DNA from: Reticulitermes lucifugus
Taxonomy: Eukaryota; Arthropoda; Insecta; Blattodea; Rhinotermitidae
Direction: 5' to 3'
NCBI GenBank assembly: GCA_026260175.1
Contig: JAKCWW010002397.1
Location: forward strand, 12,120-57,888
DNA length: 45,769 nucleotides
Positions 33,091 through 42,225 of the stretch are shown here, in pieces (within the stretch, counting starts at the first letter, position 1; each line of letters begins with the position of its first letter). A model generated the notes under the pieces. The model did not search any database. It was not told where the DNA came from and saw only the letters and a list, made by a program, of their open reading frames with translations. Position numbers and translations under genes: made by a program.

Positions 33091-33106
33091 TATGCGCATG
33101 CGCATA
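33091..33106. promoter_or_regulatory. perfect 16-bp palindrome containing an NRF-1 type site
   Basis: tatgcgcatgcgcata is a perfect palindrome; its core tgcgcatgcgca (33093-33104) equals the known palindromic consensus of NRF-1, whose insect counterpart is Erect wing. The flanks contain more CpG than most of the window (actcgcgtct, gactcgctcg). No TATA box, initiator or gene start is evident nearby, so a regulatory role is inference only. Confidence 0.4.
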
Positions 33107-33580
33107 CCGCTATCAGAAACATCTGACTCGCTCGTGCTAATTGTACAGACTAATTTATTGTGTTTACATTATCAATAATATATGATTATTAAGTAATAGA
33201 TCATAATTCACTGATTTTGGTTAATCTGTGTAATTGCGTTGTGCGATTATCGATCCCCAAGGCTAGTCACTTTTTGACTTTGCGGCTAAAACTCATGTCA
33301 TCACGCATCCGTTGTTCTGTGCCAACACAAAGCAGAGTTAAATGTTTTGATGTCTAACTGTAATCCTACTTGACGTTGCGGTTGGTACCCAGTTTCTACC
33401 ACTAGACGTTTAATTGTTCTCTGATTTCATTGTCTGCGGTTCAGAATGAAACAGCCGCTCACCTATGTGCCGTTGTGTGTCCGTTTTACTAAAAACAAAC
33501 TTTGAATCTCATATGAGAATACCATTGTGCTTGGTACAAACACGATGCTCGCAAAGGTCCACTTCAGTAAATGATCCATT
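33107..33580. other. gene-free stretch, nothing recognised
   Basis: No gene or repeat recognised between the palindrome and the next element. Confidence 0.45.
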
Positions 33581-33735
33581 TGAGAGACGTGAGGTTCTCA
33601 CAGCGGTGCTGATGGAAGACTCAAGTCTTCTGGGCTACGACGCCGTGTCAACTGCTAAATAGTTATCGACGTTTCGGAGGAATACACTGTCCCCATCTTC
33701 AGGGTCTAGCAGTCCAAGAATGAGCCATTTCTTAA
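33581..33735 (+). mobile_element. short retroposon-like element of the CGACGTTTCGG family
   Basis: Reads agacgtgaggttctcacagc ggtgctgatgg, then tcaagtcttctgggctacga cgccgtg, then tagttatcgacgtttcggag g, then tgtccccatcttcagggtct. The middle blocks match tctggggtattacgcggcgt, TACCGACGTTTCGG and CCCATCTTC of the 4.7- and 15.4-kb elements. The left block translates as REVLTAVLMEDSSLL, a phrase I remember from many spurious insect gene models. Here the element is simple, without a second inverted arm. Confidence 0.65.
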
Positions 33736-34929
33736 CTTAAAAGAGACATCCGATTAATTTTATTACAGTCCTGAAACGCGACGTTGTGGGGGAACCATTT
33801 ACTATGCCTGCTCTCCTTTAAATACTTCAGTCTGCTGGGTAAGGATAAGACAAATATCTAGGCATATGTAATATTCTTGGTTTGTGATTCATTTAATGAG
33901 TCATACCCGGGTTACCATGGTGAGGACAGACGAAATCATGGCAACGATAGAACGTTGTTTGAGTCGCGTCATATCAGGGTTTGCAGGGTTACAATAGTTA
34001 GCTACGCAGAAGAAAATAAAGTCGTGACAGACTGTAAATACATTGATTATTTACGGAGAAATCACAGCCAACTCCCGTCCCAAAAATAAATTCCTTTGGC
34101 AAGCGAAAAACAAACCGTGGAGTAGCGCGTGAATATTAAGTTAATGCACTTTCCCCAACCCCCCCGTCATGTGAAGGGGTCATTTCTAGTTATCACTAAT
34201 AAGACACTTCCGTGAAATGTTCATGTGCATAACTTTCACTAGGACACATTCCTACTGGTTATACACTTATAAAGCACCACATATAACCTCGAAGTATCGT
34301 ACCGTCGCCTCGTTTGTAAGCATTGAAACGGGTACATATATCTACGAGCAATAGGAGATGTTCACAATTGACTAAGCATGTGTGATAAATTTCTCGTGAA
34401 TAAGAACAGTAAAAATACGAAGTGGTAAGAACAATTTAGTTCATACTCTGCTTGAAGGCTTAACAAACAAAACACGTACGAATATATAAAAGTCTGCTTT
34501 CGTAACTCACAGAGAACACATCACATACCTGTCGTGAGGTTAATCGATCTGATTAAGCTCAGGGCATTACTGGCTGTTTATTCTGAGAACCGTTTCAAAC
34601 TGTCTGGGCGAAATTTTGAGTTCCATAACGTCTCACCAAATGGCATATATCCTTACCACTCTTCAATAAAAGTTTTTCAGTCTGTACCGTCAGACAAAAA
34701 ATAATAATTAATTACAAATTACTAATTACATAATATAGCCACCCATTTCCGTGCATATTATCCATTATGATATGAAACATTCCTACTAGGTTATACTATA
34801 TTTTTTTCATGTAACGTCGAATTTCCATGTCTCTATGGAAAGTTTTGAACTGAAGCAATCCTGCAGTACTGTTTCACTGACTGACACACTGAGTGACGGA
34901 TGGATGAAGGTATGAGGTGCTGTATAACA
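33736..34929. other. gene-free stretch, nothing recognised
   Basis: No gene or named repeat. Confidence 0.5.
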
Positions 34930-34958
34930 CCGCCTCCTCCCCCCCGCCCCCCCCCCAA
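34930..34958. repeat. C-rich low-complexity tract
   Basis: ccgcctcctcccccccgccc followed by eight more C. Simple sequence; the G-rich minus strand could form a G-quadruplex-like structure, but loop spacing is irregular. Confidence 0.85.
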
Positions 34959-35343
34959 CTTCACATTAGAATTGCCTGTCATTAAAACCCTCTTCCTGCT
35001 GAATTTATACTTCCTTTCTCGATTTATGTAGCCTAATATTGTTAAAGACAGTTCTACCAACGTTCAATTTAATCCAAACTGAGTTTCCGTCTGTATAATG
35101 TATCTTTTCTACTGCAGCCAGTTTCAGTGATCGTTACACTGAAGTGATGGCTGTGCTGTTACAAGTTTGACATGCACGTGGCACAATACAACGAATAAAA
35201 CTTTAAAAACGCTGACATTTAGGCGTTCTTTACAAACTCCTCTTTGAGTATTCCTTTATGTGATAACAGGAAGTCAGTTACTGATAGCTCTCTATAAAAA
35301 AGACAACTTCAATGTGCACTACAGTGCACGATTATTACAAATG
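34959..35343. other. gene-free stretch, nothing recognised
   Basis: No gene or named repeat. Confidence 0.45.
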
Positions 35344-35449
35344 TTGCAGTATGTTTTGGCCTCATGAGAAAGGTCGTCACGAATTACTCATAGCTGTAAA
35401 TTATAAGTAAGCCGTAAAGATGGCCCTATGAGGTCGAAACATGTCGCAA
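35344..35449. repeat. 106-bp inverted repeat with GTTTCG-type arms
   Basis: Left arm ttgcagtatgttttggcctc atgag (35344-35368) is the imperfect inverse of ctatgaggtcgaaacatgtc gcaa (35426-35449). Inside the right arm is gatggccctatgaggtcgaa, the complement of a GTTTCGACC...GGCCATC order also seen at 12.78 kb (gtttcgg...ggccatc). About 57 bases separate the arms. Likely a small MITE. Confidence 0.55.
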
Positions 35450-35494
35450 ATTATATGATAATACTGCACTGGGTGGTAGATATTAAAATTAGTT

Positions 35495-35730
35495 ATGTGT
35501 ATTGACAGACCGCATAGAAAACCTAAGAAAAGATGGGAGGATATTAAATAGGATTTTCGAGAAATAGGATTGGGGCGTAAATTGCATTTATGTAGCTCAG
35601 GAAAGGAAGAGTGCCGGCTCTTGTGAACACGGTAATGAACTTTCAGGTTCCATAAAGTGTGGGAAATTTCTTGACTATCTGAGGAACTGTTAGCTTCTCA
35701 AGAAGGACTCTGCTCCATGTAGGTATTTAG
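35495..35730 (+). mobile_element. LINE-A C-terminal tail, copy 7
   Basis: Reads PKKRWEDIK, stop, DFREIGLGRKLHL in one frame, then shifts to RKGRVPALVNTVMNFQVP and TAA at the family stop. The 3' untranslated part follows: gtgtgggaaatttcttgac, ggaactgttagcttctcaag and aaggactctgctccatg. After it comes a decayed tetranucleotide tail (tatttagttaatcagtta). This copy gives the clearest view of both the R-W-E-D-(N)-I-K block and the C-terminus. Confidence 0.85.
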
Positions 35731-36009
35731 TTAATCAGTTACTTTATTTCGTTTGTTTGTTAGTTGTATAGACCTGGGCTATCCATCACGCGCCTCGCAC
35801 AATCTACATGTGAAAGAATAATATTCATCAGGTACGTTACACGCAAACACACACACACGAGGCTGACCTTAAACAGCGTTCTAAAATATTTTCTAACGAA
35901 TGGTGACTTGTGACTAACTCAAGCTAGCATATTGTAGTTGTTTGAACAGGAGCCGTAAAATAAGGGGAAGAAACATTTTATTTTAGTAATTCATGGCTCT
36001 TACCTAATT
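35731..36009. other. unassigned spacer
   Basis: Contains acacacacacac at about 35851-35862. Nothing else recognised. Confidence 0.45.
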
Positions 36010-36125
36010 TGCCTCCTAAAGTGCGGTTGCCGAAGCTCGTCTAGCTATAGACGGTTGTCAATCGTTCGTCAAAAGGCGACGTTTCGGGAGGTTCTGGCTC
36101 TCCTGTTCCTCTGTGACGTAGTAAG
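36010..36125 (+). mobile_element. CGACGTTTCGG-family fragment
   Basis: Contains caaaaggcgacgtttcggga ggttctgg followed by tcctgttcctctgtgacg. The upstream part (tctagctatagacggttgtc) corresponds loosely to the tagactggtaaata block of the family. Too decayed to define ends. Confidence 0.4.
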
Positions 36126-36202
36126 GCTGTCAGTGCCTAAACTATGGAACCTCAAATTTCATACGAAATCTGAAACTTTTATATTGGTGTTTATTAATAT
36201 CA

Positions 36203-36295
36203 GTCCTCTGGGGTGCGACACCGTGTAGATTGGTAGGCCTATATAACAACGTTTCGGAGGAGACAGCTAACTCCACCTTTCCCATAAGGCTGAAA
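36203..36295 (+). mobile_element. CGACGTTTCGG-family element
   Basis: Blocks in family order: cagtcctctggggtgcgaca ccgtgtagattggta, then acaacgtttcggaggagaca, then aactccacctttcccata. Only about 80 bp from the previous fragment and in the same orientation. Confidence 0.55.
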
Positions 36296-37354
36296 TTTTT
36301 ATCGAATTTCTTTTAATGCTGTATGATAACTCACTAAACACTGTCCAGTAATTCAAATGTAGGCAAAATAGCTCACTGCATGAAAACATGCCTGCTTTTC
36401 TACGCATGTTCATAGCAGCGAAAAACTTTTCAAGCAGTAATGAAATTAAACATACATTTTATGCTCGACGCACTTCTCTGCAAGTCTTGAGGTCTTCGAG
36501 ACAATTAGGCAAATCCTTCATTCCTTGTTACGTCATTTGTCAGTCCAGAACCGTAGAAGTGGCACTGTTAAACATTTTACGAGTATAGTGGAAGTCCTTG
36601 CACAACTTTTTAGTTGGTTGTGTCTGTCTGTTCGTCCGTACGCCTGTGGGTAACCTTGTTCCTACGCTGTTGGACACTTTTGGTTTGAAATTCGCTCTGG
36701 GATGCTGGCACTTAAATTTGTGCAATTTCGATTTTGGCCCATACTGACCTCACAATAAATTCCACATCACCAAAGACCACACACGGAGATTTCTTGTATA
36801 ACATAAGCCGTTAATCATAGTTCATAAACAGGACTACAAAAGCTTAATGAGGGAGCTATAAAGAATGTCGTTGGAAGTGGTACGTGCTAGGCTATGTTAT
36901 GGAGTACAGACTTTCCCATCTTGTAATAAGTATACTCATTTCATTAAAATTACTGTATTTAAAAAATAAACTGTATTAATTTATCGAGTCTATGTTACTA
37001 CTTCTATGGGTTCTATGGTTACTTTCAGACGTAATGGTAAATTTTTCGTTCTGGCAGAGCTCATATTTTGTCACGATTTATTCAACGATCCTACCTCTAT
37101 GGCATATCACCACTTAAAATGTTAAAGATTATTGCAGTACTTTTATGCCCTGTACCACAATTTATTCATGGGGAGGAACATAAAGTCACAAAAACGCAGA
37201 GTACCCGACTTCTGGGCCGATATTTAAACTTTGGGAACCCCTAAATACGAAAGAAGAACGCTGAAACTCAGAAGTAAGAGTGGGTTGAAGACACCTGCAT
37301 AGTGTGCTTCACCATTTACACAGTGCCCCATATAGTATTAGCATAAACTACTCA
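36296..37354. other. gene-free stretch, nothing recognised
   Basis: No gene. Around 36615-36640 tgtgtctgtctgttcgtccg is a short CTGT/CCGT-rich run, the complement in style of the ACAG run at 28.72 kb. No repeat family assigned. Confidence 0.5.
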
Positions 37355-37625
37355 AGGAATATGAACTGGGCGGGGCATGTAGAACTTAGGAAAAGACTAG
37401 AAATTCGTATATAATTTTAGTACTGGGCGTCTTAGGGGAAGAGAATACCTGGAATACCTAGACTGACATGGAAGGATAATATTAAAATGAATCTTTGAAT
37501 ATTTCATCTAGCTAAATATAGGGACCATTGACGGGCTTGTGTGAAGATGATAACGAAAACTCGGGTTACAGAAAAGGGACATAAGCGACTATTAGCTTCT
37601 CAAAACTGACTTGACTCCACAAAGT
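37355..37625 (+). mobile_element. LINE-A C-terminal tail, copy 8
   Basis: Begins with MNWAGHVELRKRLEIRI (plus sense), then a decayed GRLRGRE stretch, then in a shifted frame WKDNIKMNL, stop, IFHLAKYRDH, stop, RACVKMITKTRVT. This is the family order W-A-G-H-V...W-E-D-N-I-K-M-x-L...L-A-x-x-R-D-x-W-R-A. At the right end attagcttctcaaaactgac ttgactccac preserves the gcttctcaagaagga ctctgctcca motif in worn form. The family stop codon itself is lost here. Confidence 0.8.
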
Positions 37626-37779
37626 TTAGTAACTAGTGCCAATTTTCTAAGCAATCATTGTAATCGGACTTGGTATTATTATAATCTTTTCCAATACATT
37701 TCCCACTAAAATTCTGTATGCATTTCTTGGCTTGGATTTTCAGCTATTCAAAACTTTTTCCAGCAATTTACAGAAACTG
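37626..37779. other. spacer between head-to-tail-opposed LINE-A tails
   Basis: About 150 bp of AT-rich DNA separating the plus-strand copy on the left from the minus-strand copy on the right. Nothing recognised. Confidence 0.5.
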
Positions 37780-38145
37780 ATTATTCATTACCGTTTTCAC
37801 AAGAGTCCGCCATCTGTCCATTTAATAAAGGAAAAGAATTCAGTCCACACCACTCATCTGTTTCTTTAAGATCAATTTAAATATTATCCTCCCATCTGCG
37901 CCTAGGTCTTCAAAATGATCTCTCTATGTTTCCCCACCAGAAATCTCACAGATAGTGGCGAATTCCGATCCGGAGGTTAACGCTAGCCGAAGAGTAAAAA
38001 ATGCGTCATTATACTTTTCCGTTAGCCCCGACCTACGGATTGCGTTCGTCACTGCTGATAGCATTTCTCTCCACACTGCACGCCACATGCCCCGACCATA
38101 GCATCATCCTTGATCTGATCATCCTAATACGAAAGACTGCAACGA
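37780..38145 (-). mobile_element. LINE-A C-terminal tail with an internal insertion, copy 9
   Basis: On the minus strand RIRMIRSRMMLWSGHVACSV ERNA (38140-38070) matches the R-x-I-(K/R)-S-R-R-x-R-W-A-G-H-V-A-R-M block. Then comes about 100 bp with no counterpart in other copies. The match resumes with DFWWGNIERSF, stop, RPRRRWED (about 37925) in shifted frames, and then DRWRTLVKTVMN near 37790. The intervening sequence looks like a small insertion or local rearrangement. No catalytic domain. Confidence 0.75.
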
Positions 38146-39514
38146 TACATATCACTGATAAAATGGCAATCTTATGTACAATAATATTTACTAACCTTGG
38201 TACCGTTGATAGCTCACATGCTGATAAGTTAATAAAGTTCCCCTGGCGGTGTTTCCCGGTTACACACATACTATTTCACTACCATGGCTTAACTGGTTAT
38301 AACTGTCAGTGAAATAACTTTCATCTACTAAAATTAAAACAGAAGCACGTATGTTTAAACTTACATAATGAAATGGACGTGCATACTGTTCAAAAGAAAC
38401 ACAACTTTAACAGTCCATCCACAAACCTACAGCTCCCCCCTGATGTCTGGCCATGACTCATCACGTACTTGCAACGTCCAAGCAGTGAACTAGACTAGCA
38501 CGTGTACAAAAATCAGACAGCAAGCATTATACAGTAAGTCAAGCACAGTAATCGCTTCAACTAGCAAGAATTAAAATGGTTATGTCTATTCTAGGAAATA
38601 AAACATTTCACTAAAATATGTTTATGATGTTTTAAACGTTTAAATATTTATTTACTTTTCTTCTTTCTACTTCTTTCTTTTCAATGTAAAAAAACGACAC
38701 CACAAACGTTCCTTTTGATCACCAGGTGGCAGAGTTTAAAAACAGTGTAGCCAACTTTCAGCTTTAATTCCAACAGTCGCAGTCCTTTAATAAACGTGAT
38801 TTTAAAGCACAAAGAAGGGTATTTAAGAGCTGCTGGAACAACACGCATTGACCGTTGTCTGAAACAAAATAACAGAATATTTACTGAAAAGCTAGATGGG
38901 TCTGTGAACGAAGCTAAAGGCAGATGTATCGGCAATGTAACAGGTTTTCAATTTGTCTGGCAATCGAGTACGTAACACCGAATTCAATGTTGTTCGTAGC
39001 AAATACACTAATTGCAGTGGTTTCGTTGTTTATTTGTGGTGTTACTGCAGTAGGGCAGGCTATTACCGACCGGCTTGCTTCGATAAGCCATTGCTATATT
39101 CATGAGTGTTCAGAATAGTTGTTTTCAACCTGGGGTTGCACGACGGCCCTTAAATCGTAGAGAGGTGTATTTTTGTTTAATTATTACATTGCTTATTTTT
39201 AGTTGATTTATGCTTTACTTAAATACACTGTCCGTAACTCAAAATACATAGTGTTGAATGACTATGATTACTGAATAATTAATTGTAAGGACTGTAGAAG
39301 ACTGTGGTAGTCAAGTGTGGTCCTATCCCGGCATTTATCTCTTAGGACTGAGGGCAAATAACGACTGTATCACCACATTCTCTTTCAGGGCTGATGTTTG
39401 AATCATTAAACTCCCGAAACCAAAGGCTCAGTCTGCCCCCATATTGAAACGATAATTACAAAAAAAAACCACTGTGTATTGCAAAATAAACTGCCCGAAT
39501 GTCACAACTATAAA
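38146..39514. other. gene-free stretch, nothing recognised
   Basis: No gene. At 39119-39150 tgttttcaacctggggttgc loosely resembles a hAT terminal sequence, but I do not call it. No other repeat recognised. Confidence 0.5.
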
Positions 39515-39805
39515 TGTAAAGGTGAAGTCCCTGTCTACGCCATAAAGGCATGCAAGGAGTGCAGAAGTATAGCTCCACTCAGAGGTAACATCCGCAATAT
39601 AGGTGAGTGGTCAACGTCATGACCTAGCTGCTACATCCCCGGGAAAAGAAAGATGGTACCAACTGAATAGGAGGCCGGGTGGGCCTCGTGGCCAAACTGG
39701 ACGTTTTTGAAGAAGAGAAGTCTCCTGCCCCTGCCGGGTTTCGAACCCCAGATCGTCCAGCCCGTAACCCAGTCGTTATAACAATTATGCTATCCCGATT
39801 CCAAT
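39515..39805 (-). mobile_element. tRNA-derived SINE family S1, copy 5 (most complete)
   Basis: From left to right (body to head): atgtaaaggtgaagtccctg, tctacgccataaaggcatgc, gtgagtggtcaacgtcatga, atccccgggaaaag, aataggaggccgggtgggcc, then cctgccgggtttcgaacccc agatcgtccag, and gttataacaattatgctatcc. On the minus strand the last two parts form a tRNA-like head with the B box ggggttcgaaaccc and a plausible A-box region (gggatagcataattg). Length about 290 bp. It serves as the reference for the worn S1 copies at 1.5, 27.1, 30.5 and 30.9 kb, all in the same orientation. Confidence 0.85.
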
Positions 39806-40159
39806 ATCATACCTACGAAGAACGAAAATAGACAGCTGTCTCATACAACACTGACGTAACTTAGAATTGCAGATTTCTGTCACGCTGCTGGATCCGCAAA
39901 ACTGTCAATTACATGTATAGCATGCATACAGTTTAATATCTGAAAAACTAAGCTTTTATTGGTCTTTTCCAAGTGTGTCAGTTTCATTTCCCAAACCATT
40001 CAACGGCGCGTAATGAAATTTGGAACAGAATTTCAAAAATAATTCTCGTAGTCCTTCGGTGAATTTCATATTTTGGACCGTTTCGGTGGAATATAATCCG
40101 TCCTCGACGTGAAACTCAGAACTGATGCAAATATAAATTAGTAGGTTAATTAGTTTTTT
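39806..40159. other. gene-free stretch, faint CGTTTCGG trace
   Basis: ttttggaccgtttcggtgga lies near 40073, followed by aatccgtcctcgacg, a possible very worn member of the CGACGTTTCGG family. Nothing else recognised. Confidence 0.4.
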
Positions 40160-40187
40160 AAAAATACATTTTTAAAAATGTATTTTT
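40160..40187. repeat. perfect 28-bp AT palindrome
   Basis: aaaaatacattttt is immediately followed by its exact inverse, aaaaatgtattttt, with no loop. AT-rich, so chance is more plausible than for a mixed sequence, but 14-bp perfect arms are still notable. Confidence 0.9.
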
Positions 40188-40359
40188 TTGTTTTTATAAG
40201 CCCCTAGGCCCATCTAGATTCCAATCCAATAAAGCTAATAATCCGTACAGCAAAAGAGGAAACAAGTTTACAGAGAGTGGCTGAAAGGAAATTTGTTATA
40301 CTTAACGAGCAAATACAACAAGGCAAATAAACAAACATAATTATTGTATTACCATTTTT

Positions 40360-40665
40360 TCTCTTAAGAAGACGAGTGGAATTACAAAACTAGATCGAGT
40401 CAGGAATGAAGACGTAAGAAAATAATTGGGAATATATGCAATGAATGATAAGATAAAACAAAAAGAACAGATTGGCGACAACACTTACATAGAATGAATA
40501 ACGAAAGATTAACTAAACAAATACGAGAATACAATCCACGAGGAAGACAAAGTGTAGGTCGCCCACGTCGCAGATGGAGTGAACTTGAGGGCTGATGTAT
40601 AAGTTCGGAACAGGCATTAATGCCTAATCCATGAAGCGAAGAAGAAGAAGAATAAGAAGACGAGT
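40360..40665 (+). mobile_element. LINE-E C-terminal tail with (GAA)n end
   Basis: One frame reads KKTSGITKLDRVRNEDVRK, stop, LGIYAMNDKIKQKE. A second frame continues DWRQHLHRMNNERLTKQIRE, YNPRGRQSVGRPRRRWSELE G and then TGA. This is the standard order downstream of reverse transcriptase in many insect LINEs: R-x-R-N-E-x-(I/V)-R...W-x-x-H-(L/V)-x-R-M...P-x-G-R-R...G-R-P-R-R-R-W. After the stop comes aatgcctaatccatgaagcg and then (gaa)n to about 40665, a microsatellite-like 3' tail. One stop and one frameshift mark it as dead. Confidence 0.88.
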
Positions 40666-41164
40666 GCTAGAAAGAAGACATAATGTGCTTTACTATTATA
40701 AAATTTCTGGCAATAGAACCTGGAAGTTCGTCATTGGGCATGATCATAAACAACTTCCAACTACCTGCTAGTCTCAAGTCCTATTTTAAAATATCTGTCT
40801 TAATGTTATCTTTCTTCCAGTCTCGGGTTTCCAGCCGACTCATTCAAAGAAATAAACTATCAGTGAACTTGATAAGGTATAAGATCCTACAAAGATCACA
40901 TGCTAAAAATGAGTGAAAACAATGATTTTCTAAATGAGATGGGACGCTAAAAAAAAGACTTTGGAGTTTGTATTTTGATCTTCTCCCTTACTTGTCGCCA
41001 GTTTAGTGTACTCTACAAATAATTTAGAATTATTCTTTCCATATTATCAACATCGCAAGAGATGACAACTGTGCTAGTAAGTGTGTCTCACATGCGTCTG
41101 TATAAAACAGTGCATCACAGGCAAACATCAATTTTATTTGAGTCTGTTGTCAAAATCACGGCTA
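40666..41164. other. gene-free stretch, nothing recognised
   Basis: No gene or named repeat. Confidence 0.5.
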
Positions 41165-41365
41165 AATATTAATACCGAACAGCTCTGTTGAGAGCTTACC
41201 GCTCTTGCTTCATATTTCGAAAGGCCCGAGTTGTATTCTCGGTACCATGCTGGCCAATCCCGATTATTGCTTTTGTATTTTTCTCAGTTCCTCTATTTAA
41301 ATCATCACACAGTACTTTAAAATTAGGCCATCATCACAACCTTCCCAATTCATAATCGATAAGCC
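41165..41365 (+). mobile_element. tRNA-derived SINE family S6
   Basis: Head: cagctctgttgagagcttac cgctcttgcttcatatttcg, then aaggcccgagttgtattctc gg. A-box-like cagctctgttgag and the anticodon-arm region cttgcttcatatt are well placed; the B box (gagttgtattctc) is decayed. The body runs tgcttttgtatttttctcag ttcctctattt and aatcatcacacagtacttta aaattaggccatcatcacaa, which I remember as the end of an abundant cockroach/termite SINE. Confidence 0.65.
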
Positions 41366-41766
41366 TCCTCTGATCCGTTTGTTATCCTACACATCCGTGT
41401 AAGCACAGCTAAAACATTATAACAAAATCATTATGTCCATAAATCATTTTCTTAACTAAGGTAATTTAATTTGTCAGAAAAATCTGTTTGGTACGTTTCT
41501 GCCGTTGTATCACAATCACAAGCTTTACTCGCAGAAGACATCTGCCTGGCTGTCCTTCCACATGTTTCTCTCTCTTGCACTGCTGTTCGGACTGCGATTA
41601 AATTTGATACGGACGGTCAAGAGTTTATCCTTATTGGAGAAATTTCATTTTAGTATCACCAGGTTAGTAATTTATATACATGAGAGGAAAACTCTTATGG
41701 CTGTTTCTAGTGGGTACATGGACTTACTATTTTATAAAAATTTTTGACATGTCCTGTACAAGTAAG
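41366..41766. other. gene-free stretch, nothing recognised
   Basis: No gene or repeat recognised up to the target duplication of the next SINE. Confidence 0.45.
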
Positions 41767-42036
41767 TCTAACTTTTTCTCACCGCGGAGGCCCGGGTTCG
41801 ATCCCGGGTCTGACCATGTGGGATTTGTGGTGGACAAAGTGGCACTGGGGCAGGTTTTTCCCCGAGTACTTCGGTTTTCCCCTGTCAATTTCATTCCACC
41901 GGTGCTCCATTACAGGGAGAAACGAAAAAAAAACTAATCATCTTCATCACAGGGTTGCACAATAAGCCTCAAGGCTGCGGTGCGTCCGTAGCATCTGCTG
42001 TGGGGCCCTTGACCACAAAAAAAAATTCTAACTTTT
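41767..42036 (+). mobile_element. 5'-truncated SINE family S2 with 10-bp target duplication
   Basis: Direct repeat tctaactttt at 41767-41776 and 42027-42036 bounds the insert 41777-42026. The insert starts tctcaccgcggaggcccggg ttcgatcccggg, that is, within the tRNA-like head: the B box is present, the A box is not. The body includes tgggatttgtggtggacaaa, ttcccctgtcaatttcattc, and tcttcatcacagggttgcac, then gtagcatctgctgtggggcc. A run of nine A immediately precedes the right duplication. Loss of the 5' end with intact A-tail and duplication is typical of LINE-driven insertion. Lacking the A box it could not drive its own polymerase III transcription. Confidence 0.92.
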
Positions 42037-42134
42037 GCAAGCTTAGTTGCCAGTTATGTTAATGTTACTTCATAATTTGTACTCATAAATAAATTCCACT
42101 CTAAGGATTCCTTTGTAATTCAATAAAATATTCT
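42037..42134. other. short spacer
   Basis: Nothing recognised. Confidence 0.4.
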
Positions 42135-42225
42135 CGGCCTAGCCACCGCGTGAGATTGCTTAATGGTGAATAAACCAACGTTTCGAAGACCATATCTGTC
42201 CTCGTCATAAAGGAAGTGACTCTTT
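42135..42225 (+). mobile_element. CGACGTTTCGG-family fragment
   Basis: Blocks in family order: tcggcctagccaccgcgtga gattgctta, then ataaaccaacgtttcgaaga, then atctgtcctcgtcataaagg. Worn but collinear with the elements at 33.6 and 36.2 kb. Confidence 0.45.

Noticed and set aside
34833-35060. Glycine-rich peptide (GGGRGGGGG) as a coding exon
   Set aside because: It is the translation of the C-rich low-complexity tract read on the minus strand.
36600-36720. Cysteine/valine-rich frame over tgtctgtctgttcgtccg as a gene
   Set aside because: The frame owes its content to a short simple repeat and closes quickly on both sides.
39119-39150. tgttttcaacctggggttgc as a hAT terminus
   Set aside because: The first bases do not match CAGTG, no opposite end or 8-bp duplication is visible.
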